Position numbers and translations under genes: made by a program. The notes under the pieces were generated by a model. That model saw only the letters and a program-made list of their open reading frames with translations, ran no database searches and was not told where the DNA came from. A stretch of DNA of 64,000 bases from Tessaracoccus timonensis (GTDB lineage Bacteria; Actinomycetota; Actinomycetes; Propionibacteriales; Propionibacteriaceae), in contig NZ_LT996886.1 in assembly GCF_900343145.1 (NCBI RefSeq), forward strand, positions 372,001 through 436,000, in the 5' to 3' direction. Positions 36,454-46,148 of this stretch are shown here, piece by piece. Each line of letters opens with the position of its first letter. Position 1 is the first letter of the stretch.

Positions 36454-39009
36454 ATGGCTGAAACTGCGCATTCGAACGGCAACTTCCAGGCCGACGAGAC
36501 CCCCAACGTTGATCACCGGGTATTTGGTCCTTCAAGCGAGCCGACCCACGCGTTGGCAATCGCCCCCATTGCTACTCCCCCGCACACCGTCGACGGCTTC
36601 GTGAAGGAGTTCCTACACGAGCTGAACACCACGCAGGGCGTGACCCTCGAGACGGCCAGCATTAACGACCAGTACATGGCGTTAGCGCTCACCGTCCGCA
36701 ACTACTTGATGGCCCGCTGGCTGGAAACCACCAAGGCAAATCAGCGAAACCACAGCAAGACCGTCGGCTACCTGTCTGCGGAGTACCTCCTCGGCCGCCA
36801 GCTCGGCAACGCGTTGCAGGCTTCCGACCTCAGCAAGATCGCGGAGGAAGGCCTCAAGCAATGCGGCATTGAGCTGTGGCGTCTGCGCGCCCAGGAAGTC
36901 GAACCGGGCCTCGGCAACGGTGGCCTCGGCCGACTCGCCGCCTGCTTCATCGATTCGCTCGCGACGATGAACGTGTCCTGCATTGGCTACGGCATCCGCT
37001 ACGAATACGGCATCTTCCGCCAGACCTTCGTCGACGGACGCCAGGTCGAGCAGCCCGACACCTGGCTCGCGCTCGGCTCCCCGTGGGAGTTCCCGCACCC
37101 CGAGGCTTCCGTCAAGGTGAACTTCGGCGGCCACACCGAGAGTTACACCGACGACAACGGCCGCGAGCGCACTCGCTGGGTCCCCGCGTGGGACGTCCAG
37201 GCGGTGCCCTACAACTACATGGTGCCGGGCTTCAAGAACGGCTGCGTGAACACCCTGCGCCTGTGGTCGGCTGAGGCGACGCGTGCGTTCGACCTCCAGA
37301 TCTTCAACGCAGGCGACTACGCCCAGGCGGTGCGCGCCCAGACGTTCGCGGAGAACATCTCCAAGGTGCTCTACCCCGAGGACTCCACGCCACAGGGCAA
37401 GGAACTCCGCCTGCAGCAGCAGTACTTCTTCGTGGCCGCGTCGATCCGCGACTTCATCCGCAGCCTCGAGGACGACTTCGACCTGCACAACCTCCACGAG
37501 CGCATCGTCTTCCAGCTCAACGACACCCACCCCGTCATCGGCGTCCCCGAGCTCATGCGCGTGCTCATCGATGAGGAGGGTTTCGAGTGGGACGAGGCCT
37601 GGGAGGTCACGTCGAAGTGTTTCGCGTACACCTGCCACACGCTGCTGCCAGAAGCCCTCGAAGTATGGCCGACGGAGCTGCTGGGCCGCCTACTCCCCCG
37701 TCACCTGGAGATCATCTACCGCATCAACGAGGAGTTCCTCGACGAGGTGCGTTCCGCGTTCCCGGGCGACGAGGTACGCGTCGGGCGCATGTCCATCATC
37801 GCCGAATACCCCGAGCGTTCCGTGCGCATGGCGCATCTCGCGGCGATCGCCGGCATCAAGATCAACGGCGTCGCCGAGCTCCACTCCCAGCTGCTGCGTG
37901 ACAAGGTGCTCAAGGACTTCGCCGAGCTGTGGCCCGACAAGTTCACGAACGTCACGAACGGCATCACGCCCCGTCGCTTCATCCGCATGGCGAACTACAA
38001 GCTCTCTGATCTCATTAGCGACACCATCGGCAAGGGCTGGGTGAACGACCTCGAACGCCTCCGTGAGCTGGAGCCGTTCGCGGAAGACGACGAGTTCCGC
38101 GCCCGGTTCCGTGAGGCCAAGGCGTTCAACAAGACGCGCCTGACGAACCTCCTCGCCAAGCGCGACGGCATCGAGCTGCCCGACGGTCACCTCCTCGACG
38201 TGATGGTCAAGCGCCTGCACGAGTACAAGCGTCAGTCGCTGAAGCTCATGCACATCGTCTCGCTGTACGAGCAGGTGATCTCCGGCAAACTCCAGGCCTC
38301 GGATATCACGCCGCGCACCGTCGTCTTCGGCGCGAAGGCCGCCCCCGGCTACCGCCTGGCGAAAGACACCATCCACCTCATCAACAAGGTGTCTGAAGTC
38401 ATCAACGCAGACGAGCGCCTCGAGGGGCGCCTCAAGGTGGCCTTCCCAGCGAACTACAACGTCACACTCGCCGAGAAGCTCATCCCAGCGGCCGACCTCT
38501 CGGAGCAGATCTCGCTCGCGGGCATGGAGGCATCCGGCACGGGCAACATGAAGTTCGCCCTAAACGGCGCGCTCACCATCGGTACGGACGACGGCGCCAA
38601 CGTCGAAATCCGCAAGTTCGTGGGCGACGACAATTTCTTCCTGTTCGGCATGACCGAGCCGGAAGTGGCCGAGCTGCACCAGAAGGGCTATCAGCCGGGC
38701 GAGTACTACTCGAACGACCCGCAGCTCAAGGCAGCCGTCGACCTCATCTCGTCGGGCGTCTTCTCCGACGGCGACCGCACCACCTTCGAGTCGCTGGTCT
38801 CCAGCTGGCTCTACCACGACCGCTTCATGCTGTTCGCCGACTTCGCCTCCTACATGGACAAGCAGGCCGAGGTGGAAGCGAAGTACGCCGACACCGACGC
38901 GTGGACGCGCTCCGCGATCTTGAACGTCGCCCGCTGCGGCTACTTCACCTCCGACCGCTCCATGCGCGACTACATGCAGCGCATCTGGAACATCACGCCG
39001 AGGTTCTAA
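36454..39009 (+). CDS. glgP: Glycogen/maltodextrin phosphorylase
   Basis: An 851-residue GT35 enzyme releasing glucose 1-phosphate from glycogen or maltodextrin. Landmarks are KTVGYLSAEYLLGRQLGNAL near residue 110, EPGLGNGGLGRLAACFIDS, NVTNGITPRRFI, and the pyridoxal-phosphate lysine segment EASGTGNMKFALNGALTIGT, followed by DDGANVEI. ATG 36454 gives the normal family length; the open frame further upstream overlaps the surface-protein stump. It is the first intact core gene to the right of the island. The maltose locus 5 kb away would feed the same pool. Confidence 0.95.
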   Translation: MAETAHSNGNFQADETPNVDHRVFGPSSEPTHALAIAPIATPPHTVDGFVKEFLHELNTTQGVTLETASINDQYMALALTVRNYLMARWLETTKANQRNHSKTVGYLSAEYLLGRQLGNALQASDLSKIAEEGLKQCGIELWRLRAQEVEPGLGNGGLGRLAACFIDSLATMNVSCIGYGIRYEYGIFRQTFVDGRQVEQPDTWLALGSPWEFPHPEASVKVNFGGHTESYTDDNGRERTRWVPAWDVQAVPYNYMVPGFKNGCVNTLRLWSAEATRAFDLQIFNAGDYAQAVRAQTFAENISKVLYPEDSTPQGKELRLQQQYFFVAASIRDFIRSLEDDFDLHNLHERIVFQLNDTHPVIGVPELMRVLIDEEGFEWDEAWEVTSKCFAYTCHTLLPEALEVWPTELLGRLLPRHLEIIYRINEEFLDEVRSAFPGDEVRVGRMSIIAEYPERSVRMAHLAAIAGIKINGVAELHSQLLRDKVLKDFAELWPDKFTNVTNGITPRRFIRMANYKLSDLISDTIGKGWVNDLERLRELEPFAEDDEFRARFREAKAFNKTRLTNLLAKRDGIELPDGHLLDVMVKRLHEYKRQSLKLMHIVSLYEQVISGKLQASDITPRTVVFGAKAAPGYRLAKDTIHLINKVSEVINADERLEGRLKVAFPANYNVTLAEKLIPAADLSEQISLAGMEASGTGNMKFALNGALTIGTDDGANVEIRKFVGDDNFFLFGMTEPEVAELHQKGYQPGEYYSNDPQLKAAVDLISSGVFSDGDRTTFESLVSSWLYHDRFMLFADFASYMDKQAEVEAKYADTDAWTRSAILNVARCGYFTSDRSMRDYMQRIWNITPRF

Positions 39010-39026
39010 CCAACCGATATCACTGC

Positions 39027-39064
39027 ACGAAGCGTGGGCTGACGAACGTCGGCTCACGCTTCGT
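39027..39064 (+). terminator. Hairpin after glgP
   Basis: ACGAAGCGTG (39027-39036) pairs with CACGCTTCGT (39055-39064). The stem can extend by four further pairs (two G-T), and the loop GACGAACGTC is itself self-complementary. No T tract follows. Confidence 0.6.
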
Positions 39065-39086
39065 CGCGTCGTAGGGTGACCTAGAT

Positions 39087-39416
39087 TTAGCGTCCGGTGG
39101 CGGCAGCCAACGCGCGCGAGAGCACGAAGGCAGACACCGCGAGCACGAGGGCAAACACGAGATGCCCAATGGAGGCCATCCCCACCACCGCGATGCCGTA
39201 CACGACGATCTTCGTCATGGCCGCTTTGGCCGGGGTGCGGGTTCTCGACGACGGTGCAGCCCAGCGCGCCCAAGCGGCCAGCACCACGCACACCGCTGCC
39301 GCAGCCACGATCCATCCGACAAAGCCACCGCCGGCTCGGGCATAAAACACAACGCCAATCGACACCCAGGTGAGCAGCTCCACGAGAAACACGAGCATGA
39401 AGAGGATCGCTGTCAC
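39087..39416 (-). CDS. Small membrane protein, YrdB/DUF2568-like
   Basis: A 109-residue protein of four hydrophobic helices with a short basic linker (APSSRTRTPAKAA) between helices 2 and 3. It starts at GTG 39416 with GGAGGG upstream. Length, four-helix layout and the EL motif in helix 1 (FLVELLTWVSIG) resemble the YrdB/DUF2568 group of unknown function; the assignment is tentative. It lies 76 bases downstream of the larger lipoprotein gene on the same strand. Confidence 0.5.
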   Translation of the reverse strand: MTAILFMLVFLVELLTWVSIGVVFYARAGGGFVGWIVAAAAVCVVLAAWARWAAPSSRTRTPAKAAMTKIVVYGIAVVGMASIGHLVFALVLAVSAFVLSRALAAATGR

Positions 39417-39492
39417 AGCACCCTCCGATCGCTCCTATTGAAATCGTTTCCTCACACTGTAGCGGACGCGCATTTCAGCAGATGCGGGCCCC

Positions 39493-40896
39493 TCAGCGCT
39501 TCGCTGTCGAGTCCCAAAGCTCGAGGAAGTCCCTGCCCCACCCGTATGGCTCTCTCTGCTTGGCCCCGCTGAGCGTGTTGTACGCGTCCTCGGCTCTGCC
39601 GTCGGCAGTGCTCCAGAAGAGGAGATACTCATCGTAGGCCAACTGGATCTGGGCCCGGCCTTCCCACTGATGCGCCCGGAGCACCTCGACGATCCGCCGA
39701 TAACCCTCCTCCGACTTGAGGTCCGGGCCGTCATCTGGCGCCTGGAACTCGATGTCGAAGGTGCGCTTCGCCGTCCCACCCTTTGGGCCGTAGGCGCGCG
39801 TCTCAGTCATGCCGGCCTTGTGTGCGTCGACGACGATGGGCCCGACGACGCGCCACAACTCCGGCCGCATCCCGAACCCCTTTCCCGCATATCCAGGAGT
39901 GACTCGCACATCGAAGTCGGGGAGGCCCTCCCACTGTTCAGACGAGACCAACGCCACGACCTTGGTGAACGACTCGATATCCGGCACGTCGAGGGCGTAG
40001 GAGCCGCGGAAGTCCGTGGACCTCAGGCGTGCACCCGTCGTCGCCACCTGTTCGGCCACCTCCGGCTCGTGAGGAAGCCCCTCACGAAGCTCAGACTTCT
40101 TGCCCCGCACCTGCCGCCCATCGGGGAACACGAGGCGCACATCGTAGCCCTTGAGTGCAGCAGACTCCTTGCCGATCGCTTCGACGACGCTCATCGCCTG
40201 CGTGGAATCGCGCACCGCCACCGTCATCCTTCGCTGCAACACCGTGAACTCGCCAGTCTTCGACGACGCATGCGCAAGCACCCGTTCATAGGCGGCGAAC
40301 TGCTCGGCCTGGTCCGGGTTTCCGGGGGCGAGCTCGATCGTCGAGCTCTCACCCTCGATACTCAAGGCCGGGCGCTCACCGTCGACGACATCCCTAGCGA
40401 TCAGATCGTGCATCACGGCGACGGCGAACGCCTCGTCGGAGAGCGTGACCCGTGCTGTGAAATTGGTGATCGAGCCCAGCGCGACGGGGGCGTCCTCCAG
40501 CCAGCGGATCCACCGTAGGTCGGCCGGCCCGGGCTGCGGGCCCTGACCGTCGTGCTCGTACTCCACCGGCACCTGCCACGGCCTGCTCACGATCATCGCC
40601 TCCGGCTCGCTGTCGCGGCCGGCTTCATTCACGAGTGAGAACAGCGTCTTGCCAAGCCCCTCGAGGTCGTCACACTGCGAATCAATCTTGATGGTCCACG
40701 GCTCGGCGTTGTGCTCGAACTGCTTGACGCACTCCGTCGCGCTGATCTGCTCGAGCGCGGCGGATGGTTCGAGTGACGGCGTCGCGCTCGTCCCTGACTG
40801 CGTCGCTGACGATGTCGGAGTGCTCGGATCCCTCGGCGAGGTGGGCATACAGCCCACCAGTAGCACCGACAACCCGATTACCCATATACGTCGCAT
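39493..40896 (-). CDS. Large lipoprotein of unknown function
   Basis: A 467-residue predicted lipoprotein with a short signal MRRIWVIGLSVLLVGC (lipobox LVGC at residues 13-16) and a Ser/Thr/Pro linker to about residue 45. The mature part contains repeated alpha/beta units, for example LLVGC-distal segments NFTARVTLSDEAFAVAVMHD and RMTVAVRDSTQAMSVVEAIG, and a third near YALDVPDIESFTKVVALVSS. Three similar spacings suggest an internally repeated secreted fold. No family is recognised. It starts 32 bases after the purM stop, so it may share the pur transcript. Confidence 0.6.
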   Translation of the reverse strand: MRRIWVIGLSVLLVGCMPTSPRDPSTPTSSATQSGTSATPSLEPSAALEQISATECVKQFEHNAEPWTIKIDSQCDDLEGLGKTLFSLVNEAGRDSEPEAMIVSRPWQVPVEYEHDGQGPQPGPADLRWIRWLEDAPVALGSITNFTARVTLSDEAFAVAVMHDLIARDVVDGERPALSIEGESSTIELAPGNPDQAEQFAAYERVLAHASSKTGEFTVLQRRMTVAVRDSTQAMSVVEAIGKESAALKGYDVRLVFPDGRQVRGKKSELREGLPHEPEVAEQVATTGARLRSTDFRGSYALDVPDIESFTKVVALVSSEQWEGLPDFDVRVTPGYAGKGFGMRPELWRVVGPIVVDAHKAGMTETRAYGPKGGTAKRTFDIEFQAPDDGPDLKSEEGYRRIVEVLRAHQWEGRAQIQLAYDEYLLFWSTADGRAEDAYNTLSGAKQREPYGWGRDFLELWDSTAKR

Positions 40897-40928
40897 GCGT
40901 AGGAGTGTAAGTGCGAGCAGGCTGAGCC

Positions 40929-41966
40929 TCAGACGAGCACCGCGGTACCTGGGCCCTCACCATCGGTGATTTCGCCCAGCACCCAGGAGCTGATGCCGCG
41001 CCGTTCAAGCAGCGCGAGTGCACCGTCGACGGACTCCGCGGGCAAGATGGCGGCCATGCCCACACCCATGTTCAAGGTGGCGTCGACGTCGGCCTGCGTG
41101 AGCCCACCCACCTGCTGCACGAGCTGGAAGACGGGCGAAGGCGTCCACGACGAGCGCTGCAGCCGCGCGCTCAGACCGTCGGGGATCACCCGCGCGAGGT
41201 TCGCTTCGAGCCCGCCGCCGGTGATGTGCGAGAACGCGTGCGTCTCCACCTCGTCGATGAGCGCCAGCACGTCAAGGGCATACACCTTCGTCGGCTCCAG
41301 CAGCTCCTCCCCCAGCGTGCGCCCGAGCTCGTCGACGTGGCGGTCGAGCTGCCAGCCCGCCTCCTGCAGCAACACGTGCCGCACGAGCGAATAGCCATTG
41401 GAGTGCAGGCCCGACGAGGCCATCGCGACGACGACGTCGCCCGCCTGCACCCGCTCGGGGCCGAGAATCTTGGCGCGCTCCACCACGCCCGTCGTGGCGC
41501 CGGCGACGTCGTACTCGTCGGGACCGAGCAGGCCAGGATGCTCCGCAGTTTCACCACCGACGAGCGAACAGCCGGCAGCGACGCAGGCGTCGGCAATACC
41601 CCCGACGATGGCCGCGATGCGCTCGGGAACCACCTTGCCGCACGCGATGTAGTCGGTGACGAACAGCGGCTCGGCGCCGGTGACGACGAGGTCGTCGACG
41701 AGCATGCCGATGAGGTCAAAGCCGATCGTGTCGTGCTTGTCGAGAGCCTGCGCGATGGCCACCTTGGTGCCCACACCGTCGGTGGAGCTCACCAGCACCG
41801 GCTGCTCCATGGTCTTCAGCGCGCTGGCATCGAAGAACCCGGCGAATCCGCCCAGCCCGCCCAGCACCTCAGGGCGGCGGCTGCGTGCCACCGATGCTTT
41901 CATCAGCTCGACGGCGCGGTCACCCGCTTCAATGTCGACGCCCGCCCGCGCATACGCGTTGCTCAC
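40929..41966 (-). CDS. purM: Phosphoribosylformylglycinamidine cyclo-ligase (AIR synthetase)
   Basis: A 345-residue enzyme of purine synthesis (FGAM to AIR). It begins at GTG 41966, which overlaps the purF stop as GTGA, with GAGGAGGAG just upstream. Landmarks are YARAGVDIEAGDRAVELMK, LVSSTDGVGTKVAIA, the metal-site HDTIGFDLIGMLVDDLVV, GGETAEHPGLL, and FSHITGGGLEANLARVIP. It forms an operon with purF. The purL 3' portion at the right end of the window belongs to the same pathway but is 22 kb away. Confidence 0.94.
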   Translation of the reverse strand: MSNAYARAGVDIEAGDRAVELMKASVARSRRPEVLGGLGGFAGFFDASALKTMEQPVLVSSTDGVGTKVAIAQALDKHDTIGFDLIGMLVDDLVVTGAEPLFVTDYIACGKVVPERIAAIVGGIADACVAAGCSLVGGETAEHPGLLGPDEYDVAGATTGVVERAKILGPERVQAGDVVVAMASSGLHSNGYSLVRHVLLQEAGWQLDRHVDELGRTLGEELLEPTKVYALDVLALIDEVETHAFSHITGGGLEANLARVIPDGLSARLQRSSWTPSPVFQLVQQVGGLTQADVDATLNMGVGMAAILPAESVDGALALLERRGISSWVLGEITDGEGPGTAVLV

Positions 41967-43441
41967 AGCTCCTCCTCGTTCGTGATGCCGAGCAGTTTGC
42001 CCTGCTCCTTCGGAATAGTGATGGGATAGTGGCCGTCGAAACAGGCCCGGCACAACTGTGACGCCGGCACCGTCGTCGCCTCGGTCATGGCGTCCAACGA
42101 AACATACCCGAGCGAATCGGCCCCGATGGAACGGCAGATGTCGTCGACGGTAAGCCCGGGCGCGATGAGCTCGGCGCGCGTCGCGAAGTCGATGCCGTAG
42201 AAGCACGGCCACAACACCGGCGGAGACGAGATGCGCACGTGCACCTCGCTGGCGCCGGCTTCGCGCAGCATCCGAACGAGGGCGCGTTGGGTGTTGCCGC
42301 GCACGATGGAGTCGTCGACGACCACGAGCCGCTTACCGTCGATCACCGAGCGCAGCGGGTTCAGTTTCAAGCGGATGCCGAGCTGCCGAATGGTGTCGGA
42401 CGGCTGGATGAACGTACGCCCGACGTACGCGTTCTTCACCAGCCCGAGCCCGAACTCGATGCCCGACCCTTTCGCAAAACCGATAGCCGACGGCGTGCCG
42501 GAATCAGGCGTAGGGATCACCAGGTCGGCATCGACGGGATGCTCGTGCGCCAGGCGCCTACCGATCTCGACGCGCGTGTCGTACACGCCCCGCCCGGCGA
42601 TCGTCGTATCCGGGCGCGCCAGGTACACGTACTCGAAGATGCAGCCCTTCGGCTGCGGCTCGGCGAACCGCTGGGTGCGAAGCCCGGCCGCGTCAATGGC
42701 GACGAACTCCCCCGGCTCAATTTCGCGGATGAACGATGCGCCGACGATGTCCAGCGCCGCAGTCTCGCTCGCCACTACCCAGCCTGTGCGCAACCGGCCG
42801 AGCACGAGCGGGCGCACGCCCTGCGGGTCGCGCGCGGCGTACAGCGTCGTCGGGGTCATGAACACCAGCGAGAATGCGCCTTTCAGGCGCGGCAGCACTT
42901 CGAGCGTGATGTCTTCGAGAGGCCGATCCCCCATCGACACCATGAGCGCGGAGATGAGGGCCGTATCCGACGTCGAATCCATCGCGGCATGCTTCGACGC
43001 GACCTTCGCATCCGGCGCGAGCTCACGCAACCACGCTTCGAGCTCGTCGGTGTTGGTGAGGTTGCCGTTGTGCGCGAGCGCCAGCCCGGTGCCGTCGGGG
43101 CGCGAGCGGAACGTGGGCTGCGCGTTGTTCCATGTCGACGAACCGCCGGTCGAATACCGGGTATGCCCGACGGCGATGCCGCCCGGCAGCGACTTCAGCG
43201 TCGACTCATCGAAGACCTGCGCCACCAGACCCATGTCTTTGAACACCATGATGCGCTCGCCCGACGACACCGCCATGCCGGCGGATTCCTGGCCGCGGTG
43301 CTGCAGGGCGAACAGGCCGAAATAGGTGAGCTGGGCGACGTCCTCGTCGGGTGCCCAGACGCCGAACACACCGCACTCGTCTCGAGGTGGGGTGTCGGTG
43401 GGGTCGGGCTCGTGGGTGAGTTTGCCGTCGGGTTGGAGCAC
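41963..43441 (-). CDS. purF: Amidophosphoribosyltransferase
   Basis: A protein of about 492 residues catalysing the first step of purine synthesis. The N-terminal nucleophile domain begins at the conserved ECGVFGVWAP (Cys about residue 23, after a short propeptide to be removed). LFALQHRGQESAGMA and the C-terminal phosphoribosyl site LVVVDDSIVRGNTQ follow. GTG 43441 (LQPDGKLTHEPDP follows) gives the standard actinobacterial start; the open frame continues upstream without a better site. It is coupled to purM by a four-base overlap. Confidence 0.93.
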   Translation of the reverse strand: MLQPDGKLTHEPDPTDTPPRDECGVFGVWAPDEDVAQLTYFGLFALQHRGQESAGMAVSSGERIMVFKDMGLVAQVFDESTLKSLPGGIAVGHTRYSTGGSSTWNNAQPTFRSRPDGTGLALAHNGNLTNTDELEAWLRELAPDAKVASKHAAMDSTSDTALISALMVSMGDRPLEDITLEVLPRLKGAFSLVFMTPTTLYAARDPQGVRPLVLGRLRTGWVVASETAALDIVGASFIREIEPGEFVAIDAAGLRTQRFAEPQPKGCIFEYVYLARPDTTIAGRGVYDTRVEIGRRLAHEHPVDADLVIPTPDSGTPSAIGFAKGSGIEFGLGLVKNAYVGRTFIQPSDTIRQLGIRLKLNPLRSVIDGKRLVVVDDSIVRGNTQRALVRMLREAGASEVHVRISSPPVLWPCFYGIDFATRAELIAPGLTVDDICRSIGADSLGYVSLDAMTEATTVPASQLCRACFDGHYPITIPKEQGKLLGITNEEEL

Positions 43442-43513
43442 CCCCTCATCGTATCCGTCTGCCGCAGACCGTGCATGACACGGTGTGGCGTACCTTCCCA
43501 GAGCAAAGAAGGA

Positions 43514-43552
43514 GGCCGGGCCGATGCGGATTACGCACCTGAGCCCGGCCTT
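43514..43552 (-). terminator. Terminator of the sugar ABC permease operon
   Basis: Read on the minus strand, AGGCCGGGC pairs with GCCCGGCCT across a 21-base loop and is followed by CCTTCTTTG. It lies 35 bases past the permease stop and upstream of purF, which continues in the same direction. Confidence 0.65.
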
Positions 43553-43586
43553 CCGTCCCTTGCCCATCACTGGCTTGGGGAACTCG

Positions 43587-44510
43587 TCATCCCTTCACAC
43601 CGCCAGCGGTGAGCCCGCTCACGATGTACTTCTGCAGGAACATGAACAGCAGGATAACGGGGATTGCGGCGAGCACAGCGCCTGCCGCGAACACCGACCA
43701 CGGCGCGTTGCGCTCGTCGGAGGCCCACACGTAGAGGCCGACGGCGAGCGTGTACTGCTCAGGGCGCTGCAGCACCACGCGCGCGAGGATGAACTCACCG
43801 TAGGTGCCGACGAAGCTCAGCAGGCCGACCACCGCGAGGATGGGCGATACCAGCCGCATGATGATGCCCCAGAAAATCTGGGCGTGCGTGGCACCGTCGA
43901 TCTTCGCTGCCTCGTCGAGCTCCTTCGGGATGGTGTTGAAGAAGCCGTACATGAGGAACGTGTTCGCCCCCAGCGCGCCGCCCAGGTAGACGGCGATCAG
44001 TCCGAGGTGCTGCCCGAGCCCCAGGGGTGGGTAGATCTCCTGGATGGCGAGCAGCAGCAGGAAGATGGCGACGAAAGCCAGCATCTGCGGGAACATCTGG
44101 ATGATCAACAGGAACGTGAGCCCGCCGTGGCGGCCCTTGAAGCGGAACCGGCTGAACGCGTAGGCCGCGCATGCCGCCATGAGGACGGTGGCGATGGCGG
44201 TGACGCTCGAGACGAACAGTGAGTGCAGCGCCCACTTCGGGAAGTCCGTCTCCAACAGTCTCTGGTAGTGCTCCCCCGTGAACGCCTGGAACAGGTTGTT
44301 CGAGCCGGTGAGCGTGCCCCTCGGGTTCACCGATGCAGACACGACGTACAGCAACGGCAGGATGCAGTACACGATGAACACGATGGCGAACAGGTGCTTC
44401 CAGCCCACCGACTTGCACCAACGCCACCACGCGCCCTTGACCTTGCGCTTCTTCGGTATGGGCTGCGCGCCGGACGTTGGCTTAGAGGTTATCGATTGCG
44501 TACTCATCAC
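43587..44510 (-). CDS. MalG-type sugar ABC transporter permease
   Basis: A 307-residue inner-membrane permease with six helices. The cytoplasmic EAA loop is complete: KELDEAAKIDGATHAQIFWGIIM. The C-terminal end LQKYIVSGLTAGGVKG is standard for MalG. The protein sits with the MalF-type partner and a MalE-type binding protein, so a maltose/maltodextrin role is likely. Its ATG overlaps the upstream permease stop by four bases. No MalK-type ATPase is encoded here. Confidence 0.9.
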   Translation of the reverse strand: MMSTQSITSKPTSGAQPIPKKRKVKGAWWRWCKSVGWKHLFAIVFIVYCILPLLYVVSASVNPRGTLTGSNNLFQAFTGEHYQRLLETDFPKWALHSLFVSSVTAIATVLMAACAAYAFSRFRFKGRHGGLTFLLIIQMFPQMLAFVAIFLLLLAIQEIYPPLGLGQHLGLIAVYLGGALGANTFLMYGFFNTIPKELDEAAKIDGATHAQIFWGIIMRLVSPILAVVGLLSFVGTYGEFILARVVLQRPEQYTLAVGLYVWASDERNAPWSVFAAGAVLAAIPVILLFMFLQKYIVSGLTAGGVKG

Positions 44511-46072
44511 ATGATCTCCTCAAGCTTGCGGGTCTGACGGAAGCCGAGCCAGGCGATGATGCCCACCACCACGAAGATGATGATCGACAGCGCGCTGGCC
44601 ACGCCGTATTGCTTCTCACCCTCGAACGAGATGGCGTACACCATCGAGATCAAGATGTCCGTCTCACCGACGTTGAACGGCGCACCCGGGTAGTTGGGGC
44701 CACCACCGGTGAGCATGTAGATCAGCGAGAAGTTGTTGAAGTTAAACGCGAAACTCGAAATCAGCAGCGGCGCCACGGACACCATCAGCATCGGCAGCGT
44801 CACGTTGAAGAACCGCTTGACCGGGCCCGCGCCGTCCATGATGCCCGCCTCAGTGAGCTCGCCTGGAATCGACTGGAGCGCGCCGGTGCAGATCAGGAAC
44901 ATGTACGGGAAGCCCAGCCACAGGTTCACCATGAGAATCGACAACTTCGCGAGGTTCCCGTCGCCAAGCCAATCGATGGACGCACCGCCCAGGAGTGTCT
45001 GGTTAATGAATCCGAACTGCCTGTTCAGCATGCCCTTCCACACCAGCGCGGCCAAGAAGCCGGGGAAGGCGTAGGGCAGGATGAACAGCGAACGGTAGAG
45101 GACTCGCCCCTTCACCCGTGGATCGTTGAAGATCACGGCGATGAGCAGCCCCAACGCGAACGTGGTGAACACCGAGAGGAACGCGAACGCGAACGTCCAA
45201 CCGAGCGACCCGAGGAAGAACTTCGACACCTCAGGGTTGGTGAACAGGAACGTGAAGTTCTTCAACCCGACGTTCACCCGCCACCCCGGCTCGAGCTTCT
45301 TCCCGGCTTCAGAGACGTAGTTGCCCTTGGACTCGTCGGCCTTGAATACCGTGCCGTCGGTGTTGGTGAAAGAGTCGTCGGCCTCCTCGTAGTGCAACGA
45401 CGGCGTGGCCTGCGTAGCCGTCGAGCCGTTACGGGTGCGCAGCGATCCCTCGTTGGCGTCGTCGCTGATGGGAACGCGCAGACCGAGCACCTCGTCTTGG
45501 CGCTCGATGATGTCCTGCGTCGACAGCGCGGTGGCGCCGTCGGCTTCCGTCACCCGGTCACCTTCGACGGTGGCTCCCTCGAGCGGCTCCAGTGCCTGCT
45601 CTGCGGTGCCGAACATCGCGGCGCCTTCACGCACGACGGCAAACCCCAGCTCACCATCCCGTTCCATGACCGTGACGGGCAACTGCACGTCACCCTCCAC
45701 CTCGGAGGTGGCGAGGATTTGCTCGATGGCGTGTTGCTTGGTGTCGGAGTGCCCGTCGCCATAGTTCGTGAACGCGACGTAGCCCGTCATGCCCATGACG
45801 TAGACCTGGTAGATGATCAAAAAGATCAGGCCGGGGAACAGATACTTTGCGGGGATAGCCCGCTTGGAGAAGTAGATGACATCGGCAATCGCCAGAGAGG
45901 CGACGAGGAACACGAGGATGCCCCAGCGTTGCTGACCGTAGCAGGCGAGAATCCCGTAGATGCCGAATGCGTTGACGAGCCCCATCAGCAGGAGCTTGAC
46001 GTAGAAGCCCGGGCGCGAAAGGTCCCGAGCGTGTGAGAGAGGTGGGCGCTCCACCTTCGTTGCTGTGCTCAA
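44507..46072 (-). CDS. MalF-type sugar ABC transporter permease
   Basis: A 521-residue permease with eight helices. Between helices 3 and 4 there is a large extracytoplasmic domain (about residues 85-270), the P2-like insert of MalF, which docks the binding protein. The EAA loop reads GELTEAGIMDGAGPVKRFFN. The first 30 residues are a basic cytoplasmic head. It is encoded between the binding protein and MalG-type partner. A hairpin precedes it in the intergenic gap. Confidence 0.9.
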   Translation of the reverse strand: MSTATKVERPPLSHARDLSRPGFYVKLLLMGLVNAFGIYGILACYGQQRWGILVFLVASLAIADVIYFSKRAIPAKYLFPGLIFLIIYQVYVMGMTGYVAFTNYGDGHSDTKQHAIEQILATSEVEGDVQLPVTVMERDGELGFAVVREGAAMFGTAEQALEPLEGATVEGDRVTEADGATALSTQDIIERQDEVLGLRVPISDDANEGSLRTRNGSTATQATPSLHYEEADDSFTNTDGTVFKADESKGNYVSEAGKKLEPGWRVNVGLKNFTFLFTNPEVSKFFLGSLGWTFAFAFLSVFTTFALGLLIAVIFNDPRVKGRVLYRSLFILPYAFPGFLAALVWKGMLNRQFGFINQTLLGGASIDWLGDGNLAKLSILMVNLWLGFPYMFLICTGALQSIPGELTEAGIMDGAGPVKRFFNVTLPMLMVSVAPLLISSFAFNFNNFSLIYMLTGGGPNYPGAPFNVGETDILISMVYAISFEGEKQYGVASALSIIIFVVVGIIAWLGFRQTRKLEEIM

Positions 46073-46094
46073 CTTGCTGCCCTTCGATACTCAG

Positions 46095-46130
46095 TAGGGG
46101 CGGGCTTGGCATTACCGTAGCCCGCCCCTA
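46095..46130 (-). promoter_or_regulatory. Intergenic stem-loop between binding-protein and permease genes
   Basis: A perfect 11-bp inverted repeat (TAGGGGCGGGC at 46095-46105 and its complement at 46120-46130) with a 14-base loop. There is no T tract downstream. In sugar ABC operons such a structure commonly protects the binding-protein mRNA 3' end and lowers permease expression; here that is inferred. Confidence 0.6.
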
Positions 46131-46148
46131 TCCGATAGCGAGGATAAA

